Assembly (NCBI GenBank): GCA_963924555.1
Contig: OZ004585.1
Span: 3,733,488-3,797,487, forward strand
DNA from: Crambe crambe
Taxonomy: Eukaryota > Porifera > Demospongiae > Poecilosclerida > Crambeidae
Direction of reading: 5' to 3'
Length of the DNA stretch: 64,000 nt
Of this stretch, positions 42,521 through 54,092 are shown in pieces (within the stretch, counting starts at the first letter, position 1; every line of letters begins with the position of its first letter). Position numbers and translations under genes: made by a program. The notes under the pieces were generated by a model. That model did no database searches, was not told the DNA's origin, and saw nothing but the letters and a program-made list of their open reading frames with translations.

Positions 42521-44878
42521 ATGGCTGATACAGTATCAGAGAGTGAGGTGCAGCCCAGCCAAGGCAATAATTGATCAATAATCGAAGGTGATGCTGATGT
42601 CTCTACTCATGAGGTACATTAATAGCAGGCTCTTATGGAAGTTAATTAATTTTATAATGGTTGTAGGTATTTCGAATAGATTTGGAAAATTGTACCTTTG
42701 GGCAGATAACTCGAAACAAGTACAAACCTAGGTCCAATTTCATAATTGGACTTGAAACCTATGTGGAGGCTGGGACAAATGCAGGTTTTTTTGCTTGGGT
42801 TACCAGGCGGACTGATAGACTTAAAAAGTAAGTTATGCATGCAAAACTAATGAACTCGAATGCTACATGCTGTAGAATCTAACTGCCACATAATTATATA
42901 GGTTGTGCTACTATTCAATGGAGAGTTTATTTATCAAACAGCGGTTCCTTACTGAACTTCGAACAACATTTGGCTTTGGAGGCTTGAATTGTTCAGCGAT
43001 TTGGCAGACTTCCATAATTTTTTAGAGGAAGATTTCTGTTATAATGCTCCTGGAAAGACCAAGCGAGGTGTTACTTGTGTTGGTAGACAAACTAAACTAG
43101 ATGGTGGGCTAGACAATGTGTGGGTCCTCAACTCCAGTCTCCACATTGATGAAATGGGGAAGCAAATACCATTGGAATGTTCACCATATATGTGGCAGCC
43201 CATCGGGGGCCCATGTATTGAAACATGCTATGGAAAGAATAGCAGCAAGATTGATATTAAATCTTACCACTTGAATCAAGAAATTCGTTGGATAATTTAT
43301 TAGTGGACATGAAATCAGTTTTGAAGCATAACTTTATTCCAGGTGAGAAAGTTTGTAATTATAGTCTCAATGATTATACCAATTACATGTAGGTCTTTAC
43401 ACTATTGCATCAGCTATACTAGCAATGCATTCTGAAGTACTAGCTGAAAAGCAAGGTGGATGTGCTGTGCCTGTGCTAGTAGGAGAGCCAGAAACTGGTA
43501 CATTAGCTATGTATATTCCGTTTTGATATAAGCTACGGTTTGTTTGTTTTTTATTCAGGCAAGTCTAAAATGCTTTCTCTCTCTGTGTGGCCAGCAACAT
43601 GTTGGCCATATTATAAAAATAAAAGTCACATCTGACAGCCTATGCACAGAGCGCATGGTAAATTCAACATTACATTTATTTTGGATGACCCAAAGAGTCC
43701 AGATGATATAGGAGAGCTCTTTATCACAGTGTACGATGGTGCACTGTCAGGCAATATGAGGAAGGGTCTGCGTAGGCCGAAATCAATACCGATTATCTCC
43801 TGCAATTTTGGAATGAGCAAAATTCAACGGTAATTTTTTAGTGCTCTTATGGCCTGGTAATTGAAATTTTAGTAAATTTTGGTTAGATTCTTAATTGTAC
43901 GTAATTATACATGGTACATAAATTAATTTGCTTGAACATGACCATGAAAATAATTTACCAACAAAGTTTCCCAGTTTTACAATAAGTCTTAATATTCATT
44001 TGTCTATGACATAGGTATTCTTCGAGATCACTTATCATCCCCTTTAAATCACCAAGTGTGGGGCCAGCAAATGAGCAAGAAGCAGCATGTTTTCAAGCAC
44101 TGGCTCTCTCTATGAAGAAAGCATCCAGTGCAGTGGGATGGGTTATCAGCCTTGGAAAATATTTAGAGGAAGGACACCAATTTTACGATGGGCTTCTGGA
44201 AAAAGTAAATCTCAAATTGCCAGGGGTGGATTCCCGTCTATGCACAGCATATACTACGTTACTATATTGCACTAAAAAGGTTAGTCAGCAGATAGCTAAT
44301 TAATATTCACCACCTTATTCTGAAACTTGTATGATACCACATGTAGCTCGTTGAAGAGGCTGGCCAGGCATATTTAATGGACAAGGTGGAAGACTACCTT
44401 CTTGAAATTGCACCACTTATTGCTGTACAAAAACCATCAATCAAATTTCAACCACAAGCTATATGTGAAAATGATAGCAATTGTCCTGTTTTGAAGTGTG
44501 TAGGTTCAATAATTGAATGGGCTGTCACCTTAAAGAATGAAGGAAAGTTACATGAGGTGAGTAATACACTGTATAATTATGGGCCATGGCTGCTTTTTAT
44601 GAACTCACTAATAGCACTAGCTCTATATATGGATAGCTAATAATCACATAGCTAGTGCCTATCTACATACATATGGACAGCTAATAATCACATAGCTAGT
44701 GCCTATCTACATACATATGGACAGCTAATAATCACATAGCTAGTACCTATCTAGCTATCTACATACATAGTTGTGACTCAAATCATATAATTTATAGGTT
44801 TTGAGATGTGTTGCCGGAATGGCAGGAGATACACAAGATTTAACACTCATACTGAATCTTATTATCAGTTATTCATAA
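42521..44878 (+). pseudogene. Eight-exon P-loop ATPase gene of the transposon, disabled
   Basis: Proposed exons are 42,521-42,613, 42,667-42,827, 42,902-43,342, 43,393-43,497, 43,559-43,829, 44,015-44,279, 44,347-44,556 and 44,798-44,878. All have GT-AG borders and matching phases, giving about 540 residues. Features in order are MADTVSESEV at the start, ENCTFGQITRNKYKPRSNF, a Walker A motif GEPETGKSK whose GK is split by the intron at 43,498-43,558, a Walker B-like ITFILDDPKSPDDIGELF, RSLIIPFKSPS, and a helical C-terminus ending LILNLIISYS. Disabling changes are TGA at 42,572 and 43,633, and frame changes near 42,985 and 43,290. The pattern resembles DUF927-like/AAA ATPases found in uncharacterised cnidarian and fish proteins. 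A helicase or loader role for transposition is inference only. Confidence 0.65.
44639..44770 (+). repeat. Three tandem copies of a ~45-bp unit in the ATPase intron
   Basis: The unit CTAATAATCACATAGCTAGT followed by GCCTATCTACATACATATGG is repeated three times, the last one shortened. It lies in the last intron of the ATPase gene. Confidence 0.8.
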
Positions 44879-45179
44879 AAACTCCATAGCTAATAATCTA
44901 TGACACCACACATAAGTATGTTTAACATACAACATGAGGGTGGAATAAGGAATATTTATTTGCTTTCAATTAGCTCATAGCAGCTCTCTGCTGGTCTGCA
45001 GCGGTGGATCCATAGGGGCTAGCCCTAGCCCACATGACCACCCACCACCACAATAAACAAAAAATGCGCAATAATTAGTGACGACAAACTGACAGTAGTA
45101 CTTAAGTTTGTATGATTTCACAAAGTCCTGTAGAGTTGGCCTTATGTAGTTACGTTCCAGTTTCTCATGAGACCAACCT

Positions 45180-46520
45180 ATAAAGACAGAAGAGACCTGA
45201 AGACACCTATAGAGACTGTAGAGAGATCTGAGGAGACCAGAAGAAGACATGTAGAGACTGAAGAGACCTGTAGACTGTAGAGACTGAAGAGACCTGTAGA
45301 GACTGTAGAGACTGAAGAGACCTGCCGAGACCTGTAGAGACTGTAGAGATTGAAGAGACATGTAGAGACTGAAGAGAGACTGAAGGGATCAGTATGGAGA
45401 CTGAAGAGACCTGTAGAGATTAAAGGGACCTGTGTAGAGACTAAAGGGACCTGTAGAGACTGAAGAGACCTGTAGAGACCTGTAGAGACTGTATATAGCG
45501 ATTGAAGGGACCTGTAGAGACTGAGACCTGTAGAGACCAGTATAAGAGATCAGTAGAGACTGAAGGGACCTGTAGAGACTGAAGAGACCTGTAGAGACTG
45601 AAGAGACCAGTAGAGACTGAAGAGATCAGTATAGAGACTGAAGAGACCTGTAGAGACTGAAGTGACCTGTAGAGACTAAAGAGATCAGTAGAGACTGAAG
45701 GGACCTGTAGAGACTGAAGAGACCTGTAGAGACTGAAGAGACCAGTAGAGACTGAAGAGATCAGTGTAGAGACTGAAGAGACCTGTAGAGACTGTAGAGA
45801 CTAAAGAGATCAGTAGAGACTGAAGTGACCGGTAGAGACTAAAGAGACCTGTAGTTACTGAAGAGACCAGTAGAGACCGAAGAGATCAATAGAGACTAAC
45901 GAGACCTGTAGTGACTGAAGAGACTGTAGAGACCTGTAGAGACTGAAGAGACCTGTAGAGACTGAAGAGACCTATAGAGACTGAAGAGACCTGTAGAGAC
46001 TGAAGAGACTGAAGAGATCAGTATAGAGACTGAAGGGACCTGTAGAGACTGAAGTGACCTGTAGAGACTAAAGAGACCTGTAGTTACTGAAGAGACCAGT
46101 AGAGACTGAAGAGATCAATAGAGACTAACGAGACCTGTAGTGCATGACTGAAGAGACTGTAGAGACCTGTAGAGACTGAAGAGACCTATAGAGATTGAAG
46201 AGACCTGTAGAGACTGAAGAGACCTGTAGACACTGTAGAGACCTATATATAGAGACCCGTAGAGACTGAAGGGACCTGTAGAGACTGTAGAGACTGAAGA
46301 GACCTGTAGAGACTGAAGGGACCAGTAGAGACTGAGGGACCTGTAGAGACTGAAGGGACCTGTAGAGACTGAAGAGACCTGTAGAGACTGAAGAGACTGA
46401 AGGGACCAGTAGAGACTGAGGGACCTGTAGAGACTGAAGGGACCTGTAGAGACTAAAGAGACCTGTAGAGACCTGTAGAGACTGAAGAGACCTGTAGAGA
46501 CTGAAGCAACTGCAGAGACT
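45180..46520 (-). repeat. Right subterminal array of 19-bp units (inverted)
   Basis: The same unit as the left array is read here as its complement (GAGACCTGTAGAGACTGAA) over about 1.34 kb, running up to the conserved end sequence CTGAAGCAACTGCAGAGACT. A dispersed element with GCGGTGGATCCATAGGGGCT lies just inside the array at about 45,003. Confidence 0.88.
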
Positions 46521-46602
46521 ATATCTATAGTTTGCATTGGTATTAGTATACATATAGTAGTATAGATTTGGTGCATTGCAACACCAAGTAACAACCAGAA
46601 AT

Positions 46603-48530
46603 CTAGGAAATAGCTACAATAGCTAGATCACTTAATTAATCCAAGGCCTTTTCTGCTCTGCCTAAACCATGTGCTAATCATTCAGCACTGACAAAAGGTC
46701 TGCTCGCCCCAGACTACACTTTTTGGGGTCACATAAAATGATACATTGGAGTTGTTTGACGTGTATGTTGGAATATTATGCTTTGGCAATTATCTCAGCC
46801 ATCAAACCCAAACCTACTTCCCAGCCAAGGGACTATATAGTCCTCTAGCATAGTAGGATGCTTGCATCAGGAAATTCTTCCCTGTAAAAGTCCATAAAAC
46901 TTTTAAAGTTAGTGACCACACATTTATCACAAGATTCTTCTGTGGGTGAGTGTTTCCTCACTGAGTAATTGAATATCTTCCTGATAACTTCTTCCCACTA
47001 CTGTTATCATGTGTGAACCTACTAATGGTCTCAGCAGTGGAGGTCAAGGAAGGTGAGATGTCAACCATGTACTGCTTGGTAAAGTGTGTATATGTTTGCA
47101 GTGTAGACCTCTAACCTTCGAACACTGATTCACCAAATGTACCAGAATAGTAGGCCTGTCTCTCAATATTGAAGTAGGTCAAAGAATATTTAATGCCTTG
47201 ACACAGGGACCCTCACACTTGTCAAACTCTTTTTGGGCTACCTTGTCCAGATTGGCTTTAGAATTGTTCGTAGAGTGTCATATTTTAAAAATCCTTCATT
47301 ATTGTGTAAGTGAGAGAATATCCTCTCAATCTTGCACCATAGCATCAACAAGTGCAGTAGTAATGGTGGTGAAGGTTAATTGCCTGACAGCTGATAGAGT
47401 GACCATACATCATCAGAGAAATGTGCAAAGGCAAACCTGAAAGAGGAACAGCCCAGGCAGCTATATTATAGCAGAGCAGATGGTGCAATTTGGAAGTCCA
47501 CACTTCTTTATGCCATTTCAACTGCTACGATCAGTGCAGATGTGTGTCTCCCTCCAACTCGTTAACATCTGTTCCCTTGCTTACTAGCCTCTAACAGACT
47601 GTCTGACATGACATACCTTAGTTATAATGTTGGGGTGGGGCTGCACAGGTGGGCCTGTCATGAAAATTTCATTCCTGGTGTCAGCGTAAAGTTTTGTAGA
47701 CCCCGTAGTTTAGGGACTTTATGCTATGATAGTGTCACTGATGAATTCATCATTTGCAATCAATAGCTATGCTAAATCACTGCAAATGAAATGGTTGACA
47801 GAAAGACTTGTCAACAAAGCATCAAGTGCTAATATTATACTCAACTTAAAAAAAATTTTTTTTTTATAAGGCTTTAATCAGATGAGCTGACTGGAATTAC
47901 CTCATAAATTGTAGCTGCATACTTTGTAAAAATTATTTTTAAATTCTATTTTATTTCAACTATCTTTTTGGAGCACAAACTGTGATATGGCTCTGTGTTT
48001 GGAAAACTTTTTTTCCAAAGTTTATCCTTGCTTTAGCTACTTTTATATTTTGAGAGACTGTCCATATCTACAGTATGTACATTTAGGGAGGGGGTCCCCA
48101 TATCTATGTAGTTTTGGGTCCCTGAAATAGAGGTTCCTCAAAACTTTATGACACCGGTGTGCTACTTCCCCATTCACTGTAGCTTAGTGATATAAAAGCA
48201 TTAACAATAGCAGATGACTATAAAAATTCGAAGTACATAATTTACAAATTGAAAACCATATAATTATTTACAAGGAATATCTAGATCTCATAATTTTTTT
48301 TTAGAGACTAAATTATAGGGTACAAAAGGGTATGGGAAAGGTTTATTCTCTACAGCTCCAAGTTCAGAGTCAAAATACCACTCATACTGTACTTAGCTAC
48401 ATCGGTAATGTAAAAGGTGTGATACAAAAATTTAACATGACATAAACATGATACTGAGAAGAATATATAGTTATATAACTATAACAGCCAAAAAAATTAG
48501 CATTATACTTCCACATGTAGCTACTGCACA
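46603..48530. other. Copy B continuation: right flank of transposon to ankyrin relic
   Basis: From the AAAT at the transposon edge, the sequence matches 4,705-6,560 of copy A in order, without the 600-base helicase insertion. It includes an orphan ankyrin piece (47,490-47,620, minus) like that at 4,995-5,120. About 46,690-47,250 is extra compared with copy A and holds no recognised gene. Confidence 0.6.
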
Positions 48531-49985
48531 AAATTTTCTTCAGTCAGGGAGCTGATGATTTCCTTGAGGATACGCTACATGTTAAAACATGCATGCATGC
48601 ATTATTAATTGAATTTGTAGTGTTACAGTTTAACCAACCTTTCTCCCAATTCCACCAGCTCTCCATTGCTTAATTCTGCCAGGAAAGCTGCAAGTCCTTT
48701 GATGTTAGGGTGTGCTGTTGGCAGTAGGAAGCAACTTCTGTCCAGATTTGAGCTGTGATTGTAACTGGAGAGTATAAAACAATAGAAATATGAGAGGACC
48801 AGATACATCCACCTGGACTGGTACTTTAGTATTTGGGGAACTGCCCCATTTACCTTATTGAGGGCAACTCTCAATAACTGACATAACTGTTTCAGGATGT
48901 TCTTCACTGGATATGTTGCTTAGCATACTTGAGTCGACTGTAGCACCCCCTTCAAGTAAAAGCTTGACAGCTTCTGCAAATCCTTGTTGACTTGCAATCT
49001 GTAGAGGAGATCTTCCTTTGTAATCCCGTAAGTCAATTGTGGATGCTTTTCAAGCAGCAGCTTGACTACTTCAATGTGCTCTTCTTCACATGCAACGAAT
49101 ATGGCCGACTTCCCTTCCTCATTTTCCTGCAGGTCAATTTGAGCACCCTTATCAAGAAGCAAGTTGACCACTTCCTTATGTCCCCGTCTACTGGCAAGCA
49201 TTAAAGCACTCCACTCGTCTTTATCCTGCAAGTTGATATTAGCGCCACTGCCCAGTAGTACATCGACCACTTCAGTGTATCCATACAAACTTGCTGACAT
49301 CAGAATCCATTTCTGTCTGATAGTTGATTGACCTGAGCACCATTTTCTAATAGCTAGGTGTTTTGCTCTTATTATGTATAGTTGCATACCAAACGGCTGA
49401 TCGGTCTCCTTTTGTGCAAATATCTAGCACCATTTTCTAGCAGCAATTTAATATTTCGACATTCCCATTTGCACTTGCACTCATCAACGCTGATGACCCA
49501 TCATTCTGCACTAAGTTGACTGCAGCACCCTTTTCAAGCAATCAACTTGCCATTTCATTTCGATTTTTTTGGATTGCAATTATTAATGCAGACCTTCCAA
49601 ATTTTCCTGTAAGTCTATTGTGACTCCAATCCTTAATAAAAGTTCACAAATTTCTTTGTGTCCTTCTCTAGTTGCAGTCATTAATGCTGAACACCCAGAA
49701 TCACCTTGTGCGTCAACATAAGCTCCCTTTTCCAACAACAGTTCAGCCATTTTGATGTGTCTGAATATGCAAGATTCAAAGCACACATTTTGTCGTAGTT
49801 TCTCTGAAGATCAAAGGTCTGGGCCCCAGTATTTCAGCTGCCTCATACTGCATGTTCATACTGACTAGCTATCATCAGAGTCCCCCAAAAAGCCTGTTTT
49901 CGGATCTATCTTAGCACCCTTAGCTATCCTGTGTAGCCGTGTTGACAAGCGATTTTAAGAGCTCTCCACTTATTCAAAGCGTCAA
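48531..49985 (-). pseudogene. Ankyrin gene, copy B, heavily broken
   Basis: This mirrors the copy A gene. The last exon at 48,531-48,584 reads RILKEIISSLTEENFVQ; then a TSKDLAAFLAELSNGELVELG remnant where most of the Death-domain exon is deleted, and ankyrin repeats (GHKEVVNLLLDKGAQIDLQ, EEHIEVVKLLLEKHPQ). Many small deletions change the frame (for example near 49,310, 49,420 and 49,810). Two positions keep the ancestral state that copy A has lost: an extra base near 49,726 and the string TTGAGTCGAC at about 48,929-48,938. A 4-base insertion near 48,880 breaks the frame in this copy. Confidence 0.75.
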
Positions 49986-50025
49986 CTCGTGCACCTTTCT
50001 AGAATTCTCCAATTCTTTATGTCTG

Positions 50026-50180
50026 TTTTATAAATTGTGACGATTTATAAATTGCGCTGCGCATTTTATAAATTCATAATTTGCGAGGCGATTTATAAAT
50101 TGCGCAACAATTTGTAAATGGCTGGCCATTTTATCAATTCAGATTTTAAAGTGGACAATTTATAAACTGTCCTGAGCATT
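50026..50180. repeat. TTTATAAATTGCG-type short repeats
   Basis: Five to six diverged units (ATTTATAAATTGCG, ATTTGTAAATGGC, ATTTATAAACTGTCC) alternate in direct and inverted orientation. They sit at the border where copy B ankyrin homology ends. Confidence 0.5.
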
Positions 50181-50259
50181 TTACAAATATTGATCAGCAT
50201 ATTCCATATTGCCTTAGTAGCTAATAATTATAAGTTAATTCTCTCCTGGTCTCCCTAAT

Positions 50260-50880
50260 GGCTAGTGTGCTCGTACCCGTGCTAGCGGCTATTCTGGGAC
50301 TATAGACTTGTGGCTATCCCACCCAACTGATTAGATTGTGTCCCTCAGAATGAGATGCCAAAACAAGCACTTTGTGGAGTCTTCCTATGTACAATTTTCT
50401 TAATATTCATTTAATATGAGCTCAGGCTAGACTTGTGGTTATCCCACCCAACAACTGATCAGGTTGTGCCTTCTAGGAATTGCAAGTTTGGAGTCCCAGT
50501 GTTTTGTATGTCTCTCAGAATGAGATTCCAAAACAAGCACTCTTTATTCTGTCTTCCTAGCCATGTACAATCTTTAATATTAATATTCATTCAATATGAG
50601 CACCCCGTGCTAGCGGCTATTCTGGGACTAGACTTGTGTCTATCCCACCCAACAGCTGATCAGGTTGTATCCTCTAGAAATTGCAAGTTTGGAGTCCAAG
50701 GCAAGCTATGTACCTTGGAATGAGATGCCAAAACAAGCATGCTTTATGGAGTCTTCCTATTCATTATCCTCTGATATCGGCTATTCTGGGATCTACAAGA
50801 TATGACACTTCATAAAGTCATTGAAGTGAGAATGAATAAAAGGTGAGAGGGGAAGGAAGCTCCACCAAGCAACCCTCTCT
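50260..50880. repeat. Second satellite-like block (homolog of 26.7-27.4 kb)
   Basis: Same units and tail as the block at 26,735-27,365, but without the telomere-like TAGGGC array. The shared order shows a duplicated segment rather than independent insertions. Confidence 0.65.
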
Positions 50881-50881
50881 T

Positions 50882-51130
50882 ACAAAAATTTGAGGCTGTA
50901 CAGTATTGCAGCCAAGACTGTCTGCAGAACCACTTGCCCGAGCATAAAGTTGTCTGTAGGTACATTACAGAAATGAATGAAATATGCCAGCCGTCATGTG
51001 CATTTTGTGGTTCGTGTCCAGAAAAACTATTTAGTTGCAAAAAGTGGAAAGGTGAAGTATTGTGGGAGAGAATGTCAGTCTAAACACTGGAAGAAACACA
51101 AAGCAATGTGCACGTAGTAAAATGAATTAG
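50882..51130 (+). pseudogene. MYND-finger relic, copy D
   Basis: The open stretch reads EAVQYCSQDCLQNHLPEHK and VVC, then CAFCGSCPEKLFSCKKW. After a one-base frame change it continues YCGRECQSKHWKKHKAMC and stops. These are two MYND fingers. The last equals the out-of-frame relic behind gene 1, but here its first half (CAFCGSC) is also preserved. The homologous 3' flank follows to about 51,360. Confidence 0.7.
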
Positions 51131-51399
51131 CCCTGCATTTCCTTTTGTAAGTAGCTAAGCAATAGTATAATTTATAGCTATCCTTTGTGTGCACTTATGA
51201 CTTTTTTGGCAATAATTTTTCAATTCAATCAATCATAACTATAGCTAGCTATTGTCAAGCAGCAGCAAGTAAGGGAAGTAATATTGCTTAGGTAGTGTCA
51301 CTGATAAAATTTAGTAGCTACTGAGTGTGCTTAACTACTGATTTGAAAACCCGGTTAATGTGTTGGGTGAGAGGACCAGATGATACTTGAGCATCTGGG

Positions 51400-52200
51400 G
51401 AACTGCCCCATTTACCTTATTGAGGGCAACTCTTAATAGCATGATGTTCTTCACTGGAAATGTTGCTGAGCATACTTGAGTCGACTGTAGCACCTGCTTC
51501 AAGTAAAAGCTTGACGGAAGTGGTCAATTTGCTTCTTGATAAGTGTGCTCAAATTGACCTGCAGGAAAATGAAGTGAAGTCTGCCCTATTCATTGCATGT
51601 GAAAAAGAACACATTGAAGTAGTTGAGCTGCTGCTTGAAAAGCATCCACAAGTAGACTTGCAGGACACGTCAACAAGGATTTGCAGAAGCCTTCTACTTG
51701 CACTCCACCCATCTTTATCCTGCAAGTTTATTTAGTGGCCACTGCCCAGTAGTACATTAATTTCTGTCAATTGGATGTTACAATTAATCACATTAATTAC
51801 CTAGCTATAGTTACAAGTAAGTTGTAACAACCAAAATAGATTATTAACATGAAAATTGTAAGCATGCTAATCAAAATTTCATAGTATAATCATTTTCCAA
51901 TAGTGACTTTGAGTGCTTATTTTGGATAGCTACCTGTCTGAGCATTGTTTTCTAGCAACAATTTAATAGTTTCAACATTCCCATTGCATTTGCACTTATC
52001 AACGCTGATCATCATTCTGCTGGCAGCACCCTTTTCAAGCAACAATTTCATTTCAATTTTGTTTGATTGGAAGCAGACCTTCCATAAGAGTTCACAAATT
52101 TCTTTACGTCCTTCTTCTAGTTGTATTCATCACTCTCTCTAGCAATATTTCAGCTGCCCATTACTCGTCAAAGCTGAGTCCCCGAATTTGTCTCAGTACC
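51400..52200. pseudogene. Scrambled ankyrin gene pieces, copy D
   Basis: The piece 51,400-51,515 matches the minus-strand Death/ankyrin junction, including TTGAGTCGAC. The piece 51,516-51,680 is inverted and reads on the plus strand EVVNLLLDKCAQIDLQENE and EHIEVVELLLEKHPQVDLQ. From about 51,690 the orientation is again minus, with many deletions. The parent gene was broken by at least one internal inversion. Confidence 0.65.
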
Positions 52201-52206
52201 ATCAGG

Positions 52207-52271
52207 TAGTCTCGCGCGCTATGCGCCTAGCGCCTGCGCACCTCCAAAAGAGGGGCGGGCGCACGAGACTA
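52207..52271. repeat. GC-rich hairpin with TAGTCTCG ends
   Basis: TAGTCTCGCGCGC on the left is matched by GCGCACGAGACTA on the right around a GCGCCTAGCGCC core. The TAGTCT/AGACTA ends resemble those of the insertion at 5,585-6,175, so both may belong to one group of small elements. Confidence 0.5.
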
Positions 52272-53107
52272 GGGGTGAGGCTGCACTGGCAATAGGGAGT
52301 GGCTGACTGCAATTTAAATAGTAGCGATTCGACTGTACTGCCTTTGCCCCTTCATCTCAGAAGTCAAGCGACCCGTAAGTGGGATAGTTATCAGGTTGTT
52401 GTTATCAGGTTGTTCACAGCAGGTCCTGCAGGACACTCCTCAGATTTTGATATGCAAGAATTAATTCAAATTGACATAGCTATTAGCTAGTTAGCAACTT
52501 CATGAAGAGGATAAGGGAAATGTATGCATACCTGTCCAGTGCTATGTCGTAATGTCATAACTGATGCAGCATCTAGGTCATTTTGAGGTAGCTATCCCCA
52601 ATATTTTTCATCTTCCTGCTAACTTTATAGGATTTTGAAGACAATTCAGAGACACCCAACTGTCGCTATAGTAGGCTTAGTATTGGTTTACTGGACTGTC
52701 TGCCACTTCCAAAGATTCTGCAATAACCTGGCCAAACGTACCTGGTGAGCATGAAGATGACTTACCAAATTTTATATTAGCTAACTAGCTAGTATCATTT
52801 CTGTCCACAAATTCCTGTAAGTGTACGGTGTGCCAACCAATGTGTCTAACTATTGACCAGTAATTAGATTGCAAGTAGCCCAATGTACATGCACAGCAAG
52901 GGGTTAAGCAATCAGTATAGCCAAAAATTTTAATAACTACATTATTCGACACTTATGGTAGCATATTTAATACTTAAAGATGTTGATACTCTTGAATGCA
53001 TTGCTGGCTCTGCCTCCGCTATCACTTAATTCAATCCTGCCAAATATAGATTGCATGTGCGTTAAAATTAATGATTTAAGAACTGAACGAGCTAGGCTAG
53101 TGTATTG
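52272..53107. other. Spacer, nothing recognised
   Basis: AT-rich sequence following the copy D scraps. No open frame with domain features and no repeat that I can relate to the rest of the window. Confidence 0.35.
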
Positions 53108-53206
53108 CACTGAAAAAACAAATGTGTAAAAGCAACCCATTTTTAGGTTATCTGAGTTGCAATTTGCAACTAAAAATGGGTTGTTTTTACACACTTGTTT
53201 TTAGTG
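53108..53206. repeat. 99-bp near-perfect palindrome
   Basis: The arms of about 38 bases begin CACTGAAAAAACAAATGTGT and end ACACACTTGTTTTTAGTG, with inner GCAACCCATTTTTAG/CTAAAAATGGGTTG. It fits a very small foldback MITE. Confidence 0.65.
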
Positions 53207-53466
53207 TGCAGCAGAGCATTGAACTCTATGAGGTCTATAGTTATTGGATGGGCCAGGTCCGCTATCTATAATATCGGGCCCCTGTCTCTCCTGTTCCCAC
53301 TCCTATGTAGCAAAGTATAGGCTAAGCCATTCTTGCATTTTTTGGAATTTCCCGGGGGTTTTATACAAAAGCATAATTATTATTCCCTGGACATTCTTTG
53401 TTTATAACAATTTGAGAGTCAACAAGGTCATTAGCATTGATTATAGCAACTTTTCTGCAACATTAA

Positions 53467-54092
53467 GGGGGGCCTATACCATTTTTTAAATTTTTAGGTG
53501 ACCAGACATTTTGGTTCATAACTCCTTCATACTACCCGCCATGACTTTGAAAATAGGCTCAAAAGAAAGCTTATTCCATAAGCTTTCCAATTGTATATTT
53601 TATACTACTATAGGACCCAACCATATTAGGTTACTGCTGATTAAGTCAGACATGACCACGAAACAAGAATTATTCATAGCTCACCACATATTTGTGGTGG
53701 ACCTAAGTCCTTTGATATTCATTTTATAGCTTCTTCGGCCTAGCTGCAGTACATGAATGTTTTACTTTTTTAAGGGGGTACAGTTCAAAAGATTTTTCTG
53801 TCTCTATGAAAATTTCTTTTGAACTGTACCCCCTTAAAAAAAGTAAAACATTCATGTACTGCAGCTAGGCCCTAAAAAGGTCCACGACAAAATATGTGGT
53901 GAGCTATGAATATTCTTGTTCGAAGTCTTAATCAGCAGTAACTTTATGTGGTTGGGTCCTATAGTAGTATAAAATATACCATTGGAAAGCTTATGCTTCT
54001 TTTGAGCCCATTTTCAACGGGTAGTATGAAGGAGATATGAAGCAAAATGTCCAGTCACCTAAAAATAAATTAAAAAATGGTATAGGCCCCCC
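53467..54092. mobile_element. 626-bp foldback element flanked by TTAA
   Basis: A nearly full-length palindrome with arms of about 300 bases. The ends are GGGGGGCCTATACCATTTTT and its inverted complement, each flanked by TTAA (53,463-53,466 and 54,093-54,096). The centre is AAGGGGGTACAGTTCAAAAG and its complement. TTAA target duplication is typical of piggyBac and Kolobok transposons. Short open frames on both strands are products of the symmetry. Confidence 0.8.

Larger units (their letters stand above)
35523..46598. mobile_element. 11,076-bp DNA transposon with long repeat-filled inverted ends
   Basis: The two ends are near-perfect inverted copies for about 100 bases, starting CTGGTTGTTACTTGGTGTTG, and then pass into arrays of a 19-base unit that are also inverted relative to each other. 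A 4-base AAAT flanks both sides (35,519-35,522 and 46,599-46,602). The flanks without the element join to match an unoccupied paralogous site at 61,816-61,846, and more loosely 4,700-4,720. Between the arms are two plus-strand genes: a DDE-type transposase/OTU/CXC region and an intron-containing ATPase. Both have stops and frame changes, so this copy cannot move by itself. The superfamily is uncertain: the DDE core resembles KDZ/Zisupton-like proteins of animals, but the short target duplication is not diagnostic. Confidence 0.88.

Noticed and set aside
45180-46594. Regular short repeats considered as a CRISPR array
   Set aside because: There are no unique spacers of constant length, the units are contiguous and diverged, and the context is eukaryotic.
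53511-53729. Open frame inside the TTAA foldback
   Set aside because: It lies in one arm of a palindrome and has no recognisable domain.
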